Assembly: GCF_026914185.1 (NCBI RefSeq)
Contig: NC_070566.1
Coordinates: 6,882,001-6,946,000 of the forward strand
Direction: 5' to 3'
Length of the DNA: 64,000 bases
DNA from: Puccinia triticina
Lineage: Eukaryota; Basidiomycota; Pucciniomycetes; Pucciniales; Pucciniaceae
A program made the translations under genes and the position numbers. A model generated the notes under the pieces. The model had not been told where the DNA came from and ran no database searches. It saw nothing but the letters and a program-made list of their open reading frames with translations. Positions 33,213 through 45,501 of the stretch are shown piece after piece (position 1 is the first letter of the stretch; each line of letters begins with the position of its first letter).

Positions 33213-34868
33213 TTGGCCACAGCAGGTAGTATTGCTTATGATTCAAGTGTTAAGAAAGAAGTCATGTTCATGACTTTTATGCTTGCATTTGTTGGAGATT
33301 CACCCATGGCTGCCGAAGTTACCAATACGCCAAACCCAGGAACCTCCAACAACTCCTGTTGCATGTGCAGACTGCAATGCCCTCAAGGGGAGGAAAGATG
33401 CACAATGGAATACCTCAGACAATTTTTTGGCCACCCTCATATGCCACCACCACGCACATGGCAAGAAACAATAGACAATACATATGAATTATGGGAAAAA
33501 TCCCAATCAGGCACCCAAAAGGAATTTGAAAGAAAGCATCAAGCATATGGAATCAGGGACCGCATCAATTTTGCATTAATTGACCTGAAGCGCTCTGATT
33601 ATGAAGAAAGGTTGAGAATAGTCAAAATGCAGGCAGATACTCCCAAAAGGATGATTAACCCCTTTGCTCATTTGATAGCATTTGATGGTTGCAAGGATAC
33701 TCCAATAGAAATACTACATGTCAGACTTCTTGGGTTTGTCAAATACCTTTGGAAAGATTTCATGGGTCAACTGAAAGAATGTGATCACCCAGAACTGGAA
33801 GCTTGCTGGCGCGCATTCAATACAGAAGGAATGAATGGTCCTCCAATACAGCCACAATCTATGATTCAGTATTACAAAAGCCTCATAGGGAAAGAATTCA
33901 GACTGATTCTTCAGGCCACCCCTCTTGTGTTATTCCCCATGATGAATGAGCAACAGCAGGAAATCTGGACTTCACTGTGCCAAATTGCAAGTATGGCATT
34001 TCAGACTCACATAAACAATATGGACAAATTCATTTGGGAAATGGAAAATCTAATTCATCTATTCTTATATCACGTGTGTATCATGAATGGCAGGTGGGCA
34101 AACAAACCAAAATTTCATCATATCTTGCATCTTCCCGAATCAATATGCAGATATGGCCCAGCAAGCTTGTTTGCCACTGAAAAATTTGAGAGTTTCAATG
34201 GGGTGATAAGGAATGCCTCCATTCATTCCAACCGCCAGAGCCCAGGCAGGGATATAGACACCTGCTTCAACAACTTCAACATAATAAGTTTGTTGTTATC
34301 AGGAGCCATACTATATGATCATGAGCACCTTAGATATTTTCAAGCATCCGAAGTACAAGCACTTTTTGATAATAATGTGTTTATCCAAAAATCCATGGGA
34401 TACAATTCACATTGGTTTGGATCCAGCCAACTCAAACCAACCATTCATGGTCATAGGGGGGCACGCAAAGCAGGGGAACTTGTCCCAGTGCCTCTGTTGA
34501 GGAATTTCCCCACACTCCTCATCACAAAGGTTCAAGCTGTCAAATTGGATGATAAGGAAGTCATCCGCGATGGTACTTTTGTCTTGGTGAATCCCATTTG
34601 TCTCAATTATGCAAGTTTTTGGACTAACCAAAAATTTTGTGGATGGAGATAACAGACCCAATACCGTATGTTTCCCAATGGTATTATTGGATGTGTGGAT
34701 TCCATATGGGAAGTGGGAAATAATCAGTTCTATGCAAAAATACAGAGATGCATCAAATCAGGTACTCAGCCAGAGAATCAGATGGCAATTCTGGTCAGGG
34801 AGTTAAGTTTTTATTATGAGCCTGCACAGGTGAGCCATCAATGCAAATTAAGTCTTGGAAAATGCTAA
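33213..34868 (+). pseudogene. Transposase-like protein, basidiomycete CACTA/Plavaka type
   Basis: A frame of about 480 codons reads on from TTG at 33213 without a proper start, next to an AG acceptor, so an upstream exon is missing. Segments such as MAAEVTNTPNPGTSNNSCCMC and DTPIEILHVRLLGFVKYLW are the kind seen in large transposase-associated proteins spread through basidiomycete genomes; this assignment rests on remembered family style and is not certain. A cysteine pair CCMC (about residues 49-52) may bind metal. After the stop at 34652 the sequence goes on in another frame (GCVDSIWEVGNNQFYAKIQ, 34668-34868), so either an intron or a frameshift separates them. No element termini were found. 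The 5' part seems cut off near 33060-33200. Confidence 0.5.
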
Positions 34869-35811
34869 TCATATTAATCATGAACTCTCATTATACTAGG
34901 CAAATTGTGGCTGCGCCGCTGCTACAGGCTTTTTTACATGGACATTACTCATCAAGTCTAAACACATCTTAAGCAGAATGCCCTTAAGGAATGATTCAAA
35001 AAGTAAGAGCTTGCTGCAAAAGAAAATGAGCCATGACCCAAATTATAGCTAGCTCTGGAAGTAATGTTACATGATAGTTAAATGCAAGTTTCATCACAAA
35101 AAATGGCAGATGAAATTGATAAGCAATGAACACTATTTGGTTATATTAAATGGGGCCCAAATGGACAATGAATGAATTGGTTGGCGGAGAGAGGATACTA
35201 TTACTGCAAATGAAATTACAGGAATGGCAATACACACATTAAAAATTATGAATTTTGATTGTGATATGGTTTTGTAGGCTTTTCTTTTAACCGTTAATGT
35301 GGATGCCCTAGCAAAGCACACATTTTCCCAAAAGCAGTCGTTGATAATTCAGCCAAATGATCAGGGCATCATAAAACAGATTTATGAGATGCAGTGATGC
35401 TCAGAAGTCAATGATTTCTGCTTATGAAAATTCAACATTGGGTACGCAATGAGCCCAAAAACAGCTGTTGATGATGCATCAACAGGTTGCGCGTAGATAA
35501 TTGTGGATTGTGAATGTTTCCCAAGTGTGCACATTTAGAGCTGTTAAACAGACAAGGAAGTGAGAGATATCAAAGAGAGAAATACAAAGGTCTGAGTTTA
35601 TGACAGTGCACATGACTATTGCGCGCTTCATTTATCAACAAATAGCGGACAAGAAAATTGTCTATCAGGTGGATGTGATTTCAAACATTGTGCCAGCCAA
35701 ATCTCCTATTGAAAAGGTTTTTCTTTGTGGTGCAGGTACTAAATTCAGAGATACATCTTGATCAGGTCCAATTATTTTTTCAACAAAATTTCCACTTTTT
35801 CAAATAACATA
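34869..35811. other. Unassigned, maybe downstream part of the transposase-like gene
   Basis: A short plausible frame at about 35599-35760 (TIARFIYQQIADKKIVYQVD) suggests a further exon or remnant. Nothing else is recognisable. Confidence 0.35.
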
Positions 35812-35945
35812 ATTTCAAAGCAATGCAAAAGACACATTTGGATTAACCTCTTGAAAAACTTCACTTATTTTTTGGACCTCATTACCACTTTTCCAAGTAC
35901 ACTTTTGTAAAAGCAGAGTGAGCCAAACATGCTGAACGGGTAATG
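35812..35945. repeat. 134-bp terminal direct repeat, left copy
   Basis: Starts ATTTCAAAGCAATGCAAAAG and ends GAACGGGTAATGA; about 80-85% identical by eye to 37597-37731. AACATA lies immediately left (35806-35811). Confidence 0.85.
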
Positions 35946-37596
35946 ATTTCCGCGCATGCGCATCAGCACGTGGAGCATGTTCAGGCGGGCGACCGTCGCG
36001 ACTCCGCGAGCAAGGCTTCGTCGGCCTCTGCGCCGGAGACATTGTTGACGATTGTCGCGCCCGCTGCGACGAGTGCTTCGGCCGTTTCCGCGCGGAAAGT
36101 GCCGATCGTACACACGCAGCTCCCGGATCACCGGTACCGTCCGTCGAATTTCTGTCTCCAACGACACCTCCGTCGCGCCTGGTTGAGTGCGCCCCTGCGC
36201 GAGCGTGCTTTAGCGAGTTCCGCACCGCATCCTCTACATCAAGGAGTCCCCTCCACCCGAGAACGAGTCCGTTGTGCAGTTCACAATCGACATCAGATGA
36301 GTGTGGCTGCTCAGATCCAAGGGCCAACAGCCCGCTGCGGTCAAATTCGTCTTCCTACCACCGCTGGCCATCTCTGTCGATGTGCTAACATTTTGCTTCA
36401 GATCAGCCAGTCTTGTTTTGATTAGCTTCTGCGTCTCTGGATGGATCATTTTCCTGGCCCCACTGGAATGAACGAAAGAATTTTACAACCTGAGTCGAGT
36501 TGATTGACAAGATCATTAGTTAGATGAGGAAGAAAAATGATGATGATGGTGGTGGTGGTGATGGAAAGGATGGATTGACAGACTCAGTGAGAGGGTCTAA
36601 TACAAATTTCCGTTCGACGATGCCGATGTGAGGGATTCTCAGGTTTTCTTGCCGGGCGATGTCAGAGTTGTACAATATGATGTTAATGACGATCGGACAC
36701 GAGCTGTTTGCGGCATATTTTTGAGGATCCTGCCTTAATCAGCCTCAATTCCTTTTATGAGTATTAAGAGTTTGTGCAGCAATAGTGAAATGGATATCTA
36801 AAGGGAGACAAATGATCAAATCAGGGTACACACTCTTTTTTCACTTTCTGTCGCTCTTAAGGAGATGATATGGATAGACAAATGTAAATTTTGGAAGAAC
36901 GCGAAGAGCTGAGATAATAATGATTTTATCCTAATAAGCGACAACTCTCGACAACACAGCTTAAATGCTCCAGCAACACACCTGAGATAATAATGATTTA
37001 ATCCTAATAAGCAACGACTCTCGACAACACAGCTTAAATGCTCCAGCAACACACCTGCGGCGACGCAGGGATTGTTTTTGATTTGATTTGATTTGTTTTT
37101 GATTGGTGTTTGAGGGACGCGCACAAGAGAGATGAATATCTATCTTATAAAAGGATTGAAAAGAGAAAAGGACGGAGTAGGGATGATGAATCTTGTTTGT
37201 TAGTTTGGATATTCTTGGTGTCTTGAGATGGTGAAAGGTTGTTGATGTGCTTACTAGTCTCTTCCTCACAAGTAGAATGATGTAAACGCGTGAGGAAAAG
37301 ACCAGTAAGGTTGCAAAAGCTTGAATCGCTTTTGATGGGCGGTTCGAAGTGGGGTTAGGGTTTCAATTGGTATTTTCCGGATGCTGGTGAGAATTGGAAG
37401 TATTGCTGCGTATTCATAATGAGACAAGTGAATATTCATAATCTAACAACAAACGTTACAAGCCTTGTTGAGGAGCTCATGTTTGTTGGTGACATACATG
37501 GGTTTGGATTGATAGACAAAGCTTGAGTTGATTACACGGGTTGAAGGATAGTGGGTGGAGAGGGAGTGGAAGCTCTGGAGCATGTTGTAGATGTTT
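35946..37596 (-). pseudogene. FOL1: FOL1 fragment: HPPK-DHPS, folate synthesis
   Basis: On the minus strand, separated exons match the fungal trifunctional folate enzyme. HPPK (7,8-dihydro-6-hydroxymethylpterin pyrophosphokinase) pieces are SKPMYVTNKHELLNKAC (about 37595-37455), HKLLILIKGIEAD then GRILKN (36790-36720) and LRIPHIGIVERKFVLDPL (36660-36600), followed after an intron by MIHPETQKLI (36449). DHPS (dihydropteroate synthase) follows: MSIVNCTTDSFSGGGD, DVEDAVRNSLKHARAGAH, VSLETEIRRTVPVIREL, LVAAGATIVNNVSGAEAD and LNMLHVLMRMRGN. Frames change at least four times and stops (TAA in GIEAD*GRI) occur, so it cannot work. Introns are kept, so the copy arose from DNA. It is cut exactly at the inner edges of the two direct repeats. 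The segment is much GC-richer than its flanks in the DHPS part. Confidence 0.85.
36909..37056. repeat. Tandem duplication, 73-bp period
   Basis: CTGAGATAATAATGATTT to CCAGCAACACAC is present twice in a row with about 4 differences. It lies within the large intron or insertion of the FOL1 fragment. Confidence 0.9.
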
Positions 37597-37731
37597 ATTT
37601 CAAAGTAATGCAAAAGTTGCATTTAGTTTAACGTCTTGAACAGCTTCACTTAATTTTTTGGACAGCATTTACTTTTCCAAATGCACTTTTGTAAAAGCAG
37701 AGCGATTCAAAACATGTTGAACGGGTAATGA
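37597..37731. repeat. 135-bp terminal direct repeat, right copy
   Basis: Starts ATTTCAAAGTAATGCAAAAG and ends GAACGGGTAATGA, followed directly by AACATA (37732-37737), the same six bases that precede the left copy. Confidence 0.85.
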
Positions 37732-38734
37732 AACATAATTACAAAGCAGCACAACTTTAAGATTGGAATCGATGAGGTGCGGACTACCTGTTTGACAGGT
37801 GCAATTAAGCGCGGTGGTAACTTGCATATGTGACTATGCGACGAAATTGCTTTTCACAAATAGCAAAAGGCAAAGTCCTGCTCCAATCATGAGTTGCAGC
37901 CCCCCAAATGGAAAAGAGCTGCCTATTCGACGAAGGAACTGGTAAGGCCGCTGGGAGGTATTGACTGGGACTTTGGGAGATGCGTTGGCCAACGGTTAGA
38001 TGATGATTCCTTTTCCAATGGGTTGCAGTATGGAGGGCCTGACACGCCAATCATGCCAAAACAAATAAAAAACAAAAAACAAATTTTTGAAAATGATAAA
38101 TCCATTTTCCAATGAATCCAAGCGCCAGAGTTGCCATACAAGTACACAAAACTTCCTGCAATCTTCCAATGCCCCCACTTACAATTGTTTCAGGAGCATA
38201 TTGGGCTTCTGCATGTGGAAGGGTCCGCACATCAACACATAACCTATCTGTGAAGGCTACCCTATTATTCAGTTCGCTATAAGTTTGGCTATGAAATTAT
38301 CCAAGAGGATAATTCGCGGATGCTTGAACAATAGATAAGATTTCAAGTTCTATGCAAGATGCAACCGAACTTGATTCACAATGTTATAAGGTTCTAATTT
38401 TCCCAGTTTGATAATTTCTTTGGAATGATAGAAGTAAAGGATAATGATGAGGAAGATAAAGAATATATCGATAAGGAAAAGAAAAGAAAAGGAGGGGGGG
38501 GAGAAACAATCCCACAGAAACAGAAAAGGGTAACAACAAATGAAAGATAAATGAAGTACGTCATAGCAAATGCAGATCAGAACTGTAATCATCAACAGAA
38601 TGATTAATAATCAACATCGCCACAATTTGATCACCAAACGCGTCATCAACCATTAGATAATCCGCCAAATTGCCAAATGAGTCGTTACACTATCCCACAT
38701 AGATGTACCATTGGTCCTGGGTACACACCTTGAT
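37732..38734. other. Unassigned; part shared with 56640-57180
   Basis: CCGCTGGGAGGTATTGA at about 37948 recurs at 57124. The minus-strand TTGGCGTGTCAGGCCCTCCA recurs as TTGGCGCGTCAGGGCCTCCA at 56670. These are two copies of a repeat in opposite arrangement. No gene. Confidence 0.45.
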
Positions 38735-38739
38735 GACTT
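38735..38739. repeat. Target duplication GACTT, left
   Basis: Identical to 55150-55154, bounding the Copia element. Confidence 0.95.
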
Positions 38740-39403
38740 TGTCAGGTTATGAAACGGAACGCGGAACGTTTCTTAGCTTGTAAGTTTCCTTTTGGATGGA
38801 CCCATGCTGTTGCAAGAATATGAAACCAGCCTTGTCCCAAAACTAACCATGTAAATCGTTACAAACCTTTACCGCAGCTTTGGCAAGCAATGTTTCAGCC
38901 ACTAACCCTGATTTCCGGTCAGGTGAGGTGCAAAATCTTCCTGAACCCTGATTGCCTCAGCGAGAAGGGATGCCCAATTGGTCGGGCTATGAGCTAGTCA
39001 GTATAGCGACTCATGCCTATAAAAGAGAGCCATTGCTTCGCAGACAACCAACTTCTCATCCTCATCTTTTTCATTCCTAAGCTTCACCGCCCCAAGCACC
39101 TAGCTTATCAAATAAACAGACTCGCGCATACGATCTTCCTACCGTTTCTAACTCTTAAATCACCTTCAAAACTTTAATTCTCACATAATAACGTTAGCGC
39201 AATCTTGTGTGCTCTAATTCTCCATTTCATTCTTGAGCTACTTGTTTGCGTTTCTCTTGCCGCTTTCCCTTCTAAAACTACTTTCACTACCTTAACAAAA
39301 CCATTCATTGCCCTTAAATTCTCGGCTATTCTTACTTGTGTCTCTCGTTTCTCAACCACATCTAGCATTACTACCCTTGCTCTTAGTTTTTCCTAATCTC
39401 ACA
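38740..39403 (+). repeat. Copia 5' LTR (664 bp)
   Basis: TGTCAGG...CTCACA. A TATA box TATAAAAG lies at 39018. Nearly identical to 54486-55149. Confidence 0.96.
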
Positions 39404-39417
39404 GATTTACAGTCTCG
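39404..39417 (+). promoter_or_regulatory. Copia primer binding site, tRNA-Tyr anticodon arm
   Basis: Directly after the LTR, GATTTACAGTCTCG is the exact complement of CGAGACTGTAAATC, the anticodon stem and loop of the tRNA-Tyr(GUA) sequence preserved at 48085-48098 in the nested Ty3-like element. Copia-type elements are known to prime on half-tRNAs cut in the anticodon arm. Confidence 0.8.
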
Positions 39418-39465
39418 AAGCAAACAACCATCCAACCGCGAAAAACCACAGGAGCAAGGACGAAA

Positions 39466-40481
39466 ATGTCATCCACTAAGGAAGAGCTTTCGACCCTCCC
39501 GATGCTCATTGGCAACAGCAACTATCCGATATGGGTGCAACGTTTAACCACTTACCTTGGACACAAAGACCTGCTCAACACGGTGAATGTGGATCCTGGA
39601 CCGAACCCTAACCAAGGCGTCACGAAGAAACTGCACGAAGCAGCCTTCATCATCAGCTCAAAGATAGGAGACCGGCTGTACCACGGAATTGTTACTCTGC
39701 AACGTGCGTCCAACGGCTACGCCATATGGGCCAAAGTCAAAAGAATGTATGGCTCGAACACGATACACAACAGGATTCGAGCGACCAATAAATGGAACAA
39801 TCTCTTTTTCAACGGTGACTTGAACCAATTCTTGGATCACGTCGAACTGTCTCTCGCCGAATTTGCTTCCATCGGAAAAGTTATCTCTGAAATTGATATA
39901 TGCGGATTCATAATCGCTAAAATATTGACAAAACTCCCTGGATTAACCGACCCTTTATTAACCAATGAGGCCCTTCAATCAGACTCTGAAGCACTCATTG
40001 AAAAGCTCAGGGACTTGGCGAACCATGAAGAATTGAGTCACAAGCCAACTCACTCTGAACGATCGGCAACCGCTCTGGCAAGCAACTCTCGCGTTAGGCC
40101 ACCCCCAAGATGCAAGAAAGTGCATAATCCTAATGCAACTCACCAGGAAAATAAGTGCTGGGCTCTTCATCCACACTTAAGGCCTATCAGGGATCTTCCG
40201 GCAACCAGCAACAACACAGTTGCCGCCGCCGTCAATCCTGCTCCGCAATCCGTCGCATACGATACTCCGGCTTTTGCAAACATCACTACGGCACAGTGTC
40301 TTCTTACTAAGCCGCATCAACTCGCACCGGTTCTTGATTCGGGAGCCTCGCACCACATGCTCAACGACCTGGCTTTCTTCACCGAAACAGAAGTCGTCAG
40401 TATAGCGATCAGCACCGGCAAGGGCTCCAATGACCTAACGGCAACCCGAGGCGGTTTGGCGCAGATTTTTCAATCAACCGG
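39466..40481 (+). pseudogene. Copia Gag and protease, 5' part of the polyprotein
   Basis: The frame starts MSSTKEELSTLPMLIG and the usual Copia Gag follows (NYPIWVQRLTTYLG, the UBN2-like fold). KVHNPNATHQENKCWALHP (about residues 216-234) is the zinc-binding motif variant common in fungal Copia. The aspartic protease site is VLDSGASHHMLND (286-298). At 40481 the frame is cut by the Ty3-like insertion and would resume at 48916 in the right phase. The frame itself carries no stop up to this point. Confidence 0.93.
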
Positions 40482-41255
40482 TATGGAGCTCCACTCGGTG
40501 GGGCCGGCGGCAGCGCTGTGAGGGGAAGGTGTCAAGTGACTGCCCTCAGAATGGTCCGAGTGAAATCGCCGGTGTGATCGAGAATAGATAGCTGGTGTGT
40601 GGAGGTGGTTTTGAGAGTTCGCCGGGGTTTGGATCCTTGGCGGCGTTTGTGTTTGGGTGTTGGTGTTTTCAGGGATCAGGCTCGGTGCGCAGGTATCAGA
40701 AAAGAATCCAAAAAAAAAAAATCGATCCAATTTCTTGATAGCCCGTCGTGGATCAGACTGAATGCTATGCCTCCTATCCTCCAAGTTCGCCGGGAACTTG
40801 GACTCCTGGAGGCCTGTCACAGACAAATCATCATCTCCTCGCGCGCCGTGCGCGCGCGCAACACAAACAAACCGAGACAAGGAAAGAAACAGAAAACAAA
40901 ACAGAGGGAAAAAGACGGAGGAATGGACCAAGAGCTAAAACATAAGAAGATAAGGAAGAACAAAGAGAAATCATGAAAAATCAGGATAAATGGGAAAAAC
41001 ACATGACATCAGACTGAAAAAAAAGAAGAAACAACAAAACAAGCTAGGAATAAATCCACAGTCAATCTGTGTTAGGACCAAGAAAGGTGAAGAAGGATAG
41101 GGAGCTGGGAAAGGGAAAGATCAGAACAGGAAAAGGAAAAGGGGAAGTATGGGAGATAGGGGGGGGGGAAGTTAAGGGTTTTGAGGGATCTTGAGTTTTG
41201 AAGGATCTTGAGTCTGATCTTGTTCCTGAATACGTGCACCGGTGTGGCCACCACA
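40482..41255 (-). repeat. Ty3-like 3' LTR
   Basis: On the minus strand it follows a purine tract GTTGGGGGTGGA (41256-41267). It starts TGTGGTGGCC. Confidence 0.93.
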
Positions 41256-44200
41256 TCCACCCCCAACTTGCAGTCTGTCCCTAGACTGCTCCTGCCCGCG
41301 CGCCATCCTAAAAAAAAATGCCAGAAACGAAAGAAGGACCCGCCGGGCTCACATGTGTGGCAATTGTAATGCTTACAAACAAATGGTAGAGGATACCCTG
41401 AGGTGCATACACATGGGAGGACTTACTTTTGGTCCAAAGTGCCTCCGCGGGAAAAATATCTTTTGACCTGATCCGCCGCAAACCAACGCTTCAGCTCCGT
41501 GCCGTCGAGCTCCGCCAGAACATAAGAACCACCGGGGACTTGCTTCACGATCCTATACGGGCCGTTCCACTTGTGGGCAAACAGTTGCCCCCACTGCACC
41601 TCGAGAGACCGATTGTAGGCAAGCACTAGATCGCCGGGTGAGAGGGGATCACGAAGTCGACCGACGTTCCTCTCTTCCCAGTAGCGAACAGACTCCTCGC
41701 AGGACTTCATCATCCGATTGTATGCAAGCTGACGAGTTTCTTCGCTCCGTTCAAGTTGTCTAGATCGACCCATGAGCAGATCGGAAGTGTCACGCACCGC
41801 CTCCCAATCGACTCCTAGAAAAGACTCGATGTCAAGGTCAATGGGCAGCGCAGCCCGCTGTCCGAAAACGATTTCGTACGGCGAGTATCCAGTCGTGCGT
41901 TTCGTCGAGATCCGATCAGCGAAAAGAACTAGTGGCAAGAACTTTCGACAGTTCTTGCCCGACTCGCCTGCCAACTTGATTAGGGCGGACTTGAGCGGCG
42001 CGTGTCCCCTCTCGACCATGCCTTGAGCTTCGGGGTAATAGGGAGTGGACACCCTATGCTGGCCCGGCAGTGCTCTCAACATCTCTGCCAATGCACCGCC
42101 GAACTCCGATCCGCCGTCCGTCGAGTAAGCCCGCGCCAAACCGTATCTCATCGTCCAGTGCTCTTGGAGGAAGGCAGCCACGGATTCTGAATTGATGTTG
42201 TTGAGGAATTTCGCCTCAACCCAGCCTGAGAAATCGTCACGAGCGACGATCAGATACTTTGCGCCCCCGGCCTTGATGTGTACCACATCCATCGACACAC
42301 GTCCGAACACGGTCTGTTCACCAGTCGGGTATCTCAGCTCTGCGGGTCGCCGGAGGTCTCGCTTCTGACACGCCTCGCAGCTCCGGCACCATCGAATAAC
42401 TGCCTCCTTTAACGCTGGCCACCAGAACCTCTCCGCCGTCCGCCTGTACGTCTCGGCCACCCCTCGGTGACCCAAGTCTTCGTGGAGTCGACTGAGAATC
42501 ATGTCTTGTTTATCCTGAATGGTCACGACAATCCTCGGCAGTGGGGTCCCCCTTTTCATGAGACGACCTGCCTGAACAAAGAAGTCGGACGATTTCCGCT
42601 TCATCGCCTGAAAGGTCTTGGAGTCCATCCCTTCTGGTCTGACCAAAGTCGTCAGAAATTCTTCGAGCTGTCGCCAGAAACCCTCCTGGTATCCTGAATA
42701 TGCCTGAGGGGATAAATCGGCTGCGAAACCGTGAACCGGCCTGATATGGGGGGCGTCCTCGTCGAACTCTGACGAAGGCGGATCGGACTCATCGTCTGCC
42801 TGAGGTCGTCTAGAAAGGCCGTCCGGCATCGTGAAAAGCTTTCCCTGTCGATGGACAATGTCGAAACTGAAAAGGTGGATGAAAGCCACCCAACGCGTCA
42901 TTGGCGCGTTGGGTAGACTGGGCGCGTTGATCATCTCAATGAGGGACTGCGTGTCTACCTGCAACTCAAAGTGTTGCCCCCACAGCACTGTCTGGAGCTT
43001 CTTGAGCATGCGGGCGACTCCGCACAGTTCCAATTTCGGCTGGGAATACCTGGACTCGACGTCAGAAAACAAAAATGACTCGTACCGAGCCGGACGATCC
43101 AACCCGTTTTGATCTTCCTGCAAGAGTACCGCACCCGTTGCGTGGAAACTGGAGTCCACGGCTAGCTTGATCTTGCCCGCTCCGTGCCCGTACTGTATCT
43201 TCGCCAGAACGATGTCCCTCCCGACAACCTCCTTCAGGTACTCGAATGCAACTGTACACTCCTTTGTCCAATTCCACTCGGAATCCTTGCGAGTCAGCCG
43301 ACGCAACGGCGCGCAGATATGGGATAGGGCTGGGATAAAAATCCTTACGTACACCACGACACCGAGGAACCCTCTGACCTCGGAGGGGTTGGACGGAGTC
43401 GGCTAAGCGAGAATCTTGTTGACCTTGGTTGCCGCCATCCTTCGCCCCTCCTTGCATACTACATGCCCCACGATTTCCAGGGCCGGCACGCACGCCGCTA
43501 GCTTTGACGCGGAGACCGTCAAACCCGACTCCTCGATCCGGAAAAGAATGCGTTCGAGGGTCTCGGCATACTCCCATATAAAACAACAAATCCCGGGGTG
43601 CCAAGACAGTACCGCGTTGTCGTAATCCGATGTCGGTCCTTTTATTCCACCGTCATCGATGAAGATACCGGCGTGATTGGGGATCTCGGGCTGCAGGATC
43701 CACATCATCTGCGCCTGGTAGACGGCGACAGAATTTGTGGCCCCCTGAGGCAACCTGGTCAACTGAAACCGTCCCAGAGGTGTATCGAATGTGGTGAGGG
43801 GCCGGGAAATTGGATCCAGGGCGCGCTCATTGAAGCCGCCCATTATGTCGCCAAGCCCGTAGCAAACCCGTCCTGAAAAGGATTCCACGAACTCTTCGGT
43901 GGCCGGCGGGAGACCGGCATCCTTCAGAGTGACCTTGTTCAATGCCTGAAGGTCGTGGACGACCCGCAACTTCCCATTCGACTTGAGAACGCAGAAAACG
44001 GGGCTTGAGTACGAGGAAGTGGATTGCTCGTAGAGTCCGTTGCGCTCGCGCTCTCGGATCAGCTTGATAAACTCCTCCGATATTGCTGCTGGAATCGGAA
44101 TCCTCTTCTTTTGCCACGGAACGTGCTCTACCACCGGTATGATGTAAGGTAGGCCATAGGAATCCTTTAAGAGGCCCCTCTCCTCCGGAGTGAAGGCGAT

Positions 44201-44762
44201 TGACCGCTCTCGAAAAGACAAGACATTTTTGATGAGGTCGAGTTCGTCCGGATAGAGCCACCCCGGTGGGCCGAAGTTCACGACACTCAGCCTTTCCTCC
44301 GTCACTCGTCCCCGCGGAACGAATGGCCCTGCCAAGGATCGTGGCAGGCCTTGATAGGGATCCCGGGACAACGGCGGACGCCTAAGGGGGGGATTGAGTC
44401 CCAGAGGCATCGGCTCATTCACCGGTCGGACCTTGCGCGCTACCGGCTTGTATTTGGTCGCGAAAACCAAGTGTTCCCCGCGACTCCAGGCGTCCAGAAT
44501 GGCGCCTCGCGCCGTAAGATCCAGCCCATGTTCGATCAAGAGACAAGTCCGGTGTTCCTCGCGTCCTTCGAAAGCGGCCTTTACTGCAAAAGGAAAGCCC
44601 GAAGGAAAAGGGCCGCTCACGACTGTGGCACGAGATAGAGTTTTCGAAAATGGGGGCGCATCACGCCTCGGAGGTGCACATTGGGAGGAACTTACTTTTG
44701 TTTCTCCCATCCTCCGCGGAAACCTAAATTCCACCACTCCTTCCTCCGCCGACAGACTGTAG

Positions 44763-45018
44763 GTGAATAGTTTCGCCTCATTGCGGAGGGTCTCTGCAGA
44801 CAGGCCTAGATTAGCCTCATCGCGGAGGGTCTCTGCAGACAGGCCTAGATTAGCCTCATCGCGGAGGGTCTCTGCAGACAGGCCTAGATTAGCCTCATCG
44901 CGGAGGGTCTCGAAAGACAAAACTAGTTTATTCTCGTTGCGGAGACGTGAGTCGGAAGCTAGTTTATTCTCGTTGCGGAGACGTGAGTCGGAAGCTAGTT
45001 TATTCTCGTTGCGGAGAC
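44763..45018 (-). repeat. In-frame minisatellite in the Pol N-terminal extension
   Basis: Two tandem arrays lie next to each other: 39-base units (CTGCAGACAGGCCTAGATTA on +, about 4 copies) and 36-base units (GAGTCGGAAGCTAGTTTATT on +, about 3 copies). Unit lengths are multiples of three, so copy number can change without breaking the frame. Confidence 0.9.
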
Positions 45019-45501
45019 GTGCTTGATTGGACAAAGGTTGCCCTAAAACCGGAGAAGAGGGAAGATCGGAGGATTTGCTCACGAGCGTGGCACTAGATAG
45101 AGTTTTTGACGATGTGGTAGTAGCTACCCGGGGATGCATACTATGGAGGGAACTTACTTTCGTAGTTTGTGTTCCCGCGAGTTCCCCATACTGCATATCC
45201 TTCTTCACGCTAAGATCGCGGGCCCATCGTGTTCTACTTGAAGATCCAGAAGAGAAAAGATCGGAAAATCGAGGAAAAGGAGATTGAAACGAACTCGATT
45301 GAATGTTTTTGGGATTTCCTTGTTTTTCTTGATGTTTTTGAGTTTGATGTTTTGCGATGACCTGAGAAGATGGGAGAGAAAGCGACGAGGAGACAGGAGA
45401 GATGGAACTGTGAAACGAATGGGCCTCTGAATTTGAAGTCGATCCTTTGGTCAGAGTTTGAGGCCCTAGATTAAAACTGCCAAGGTCTGGACCGACGCCC
45501 G

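Noticed and set aside
33213..34868. KDZ transposase assignment
   Set aside because: The conserved segments fit CACTA/Plavaka-associated proteins better, but neither can be proven without a search.
35943..36425. 160-codon + strand ORF and 170-codon minus-strand ORF
   Set aside because: The DNA is explained by the frame-shifted DHPS fragment; both ORFs are chance frames in GC-rich sequence, the minus one holding only part of the DHPS in phase.
44763..45287. Two + strand ORFs of 87 and 86 codons
   Set aside because: Antisense shadows of the minisatellite in the Ty3-like pol.
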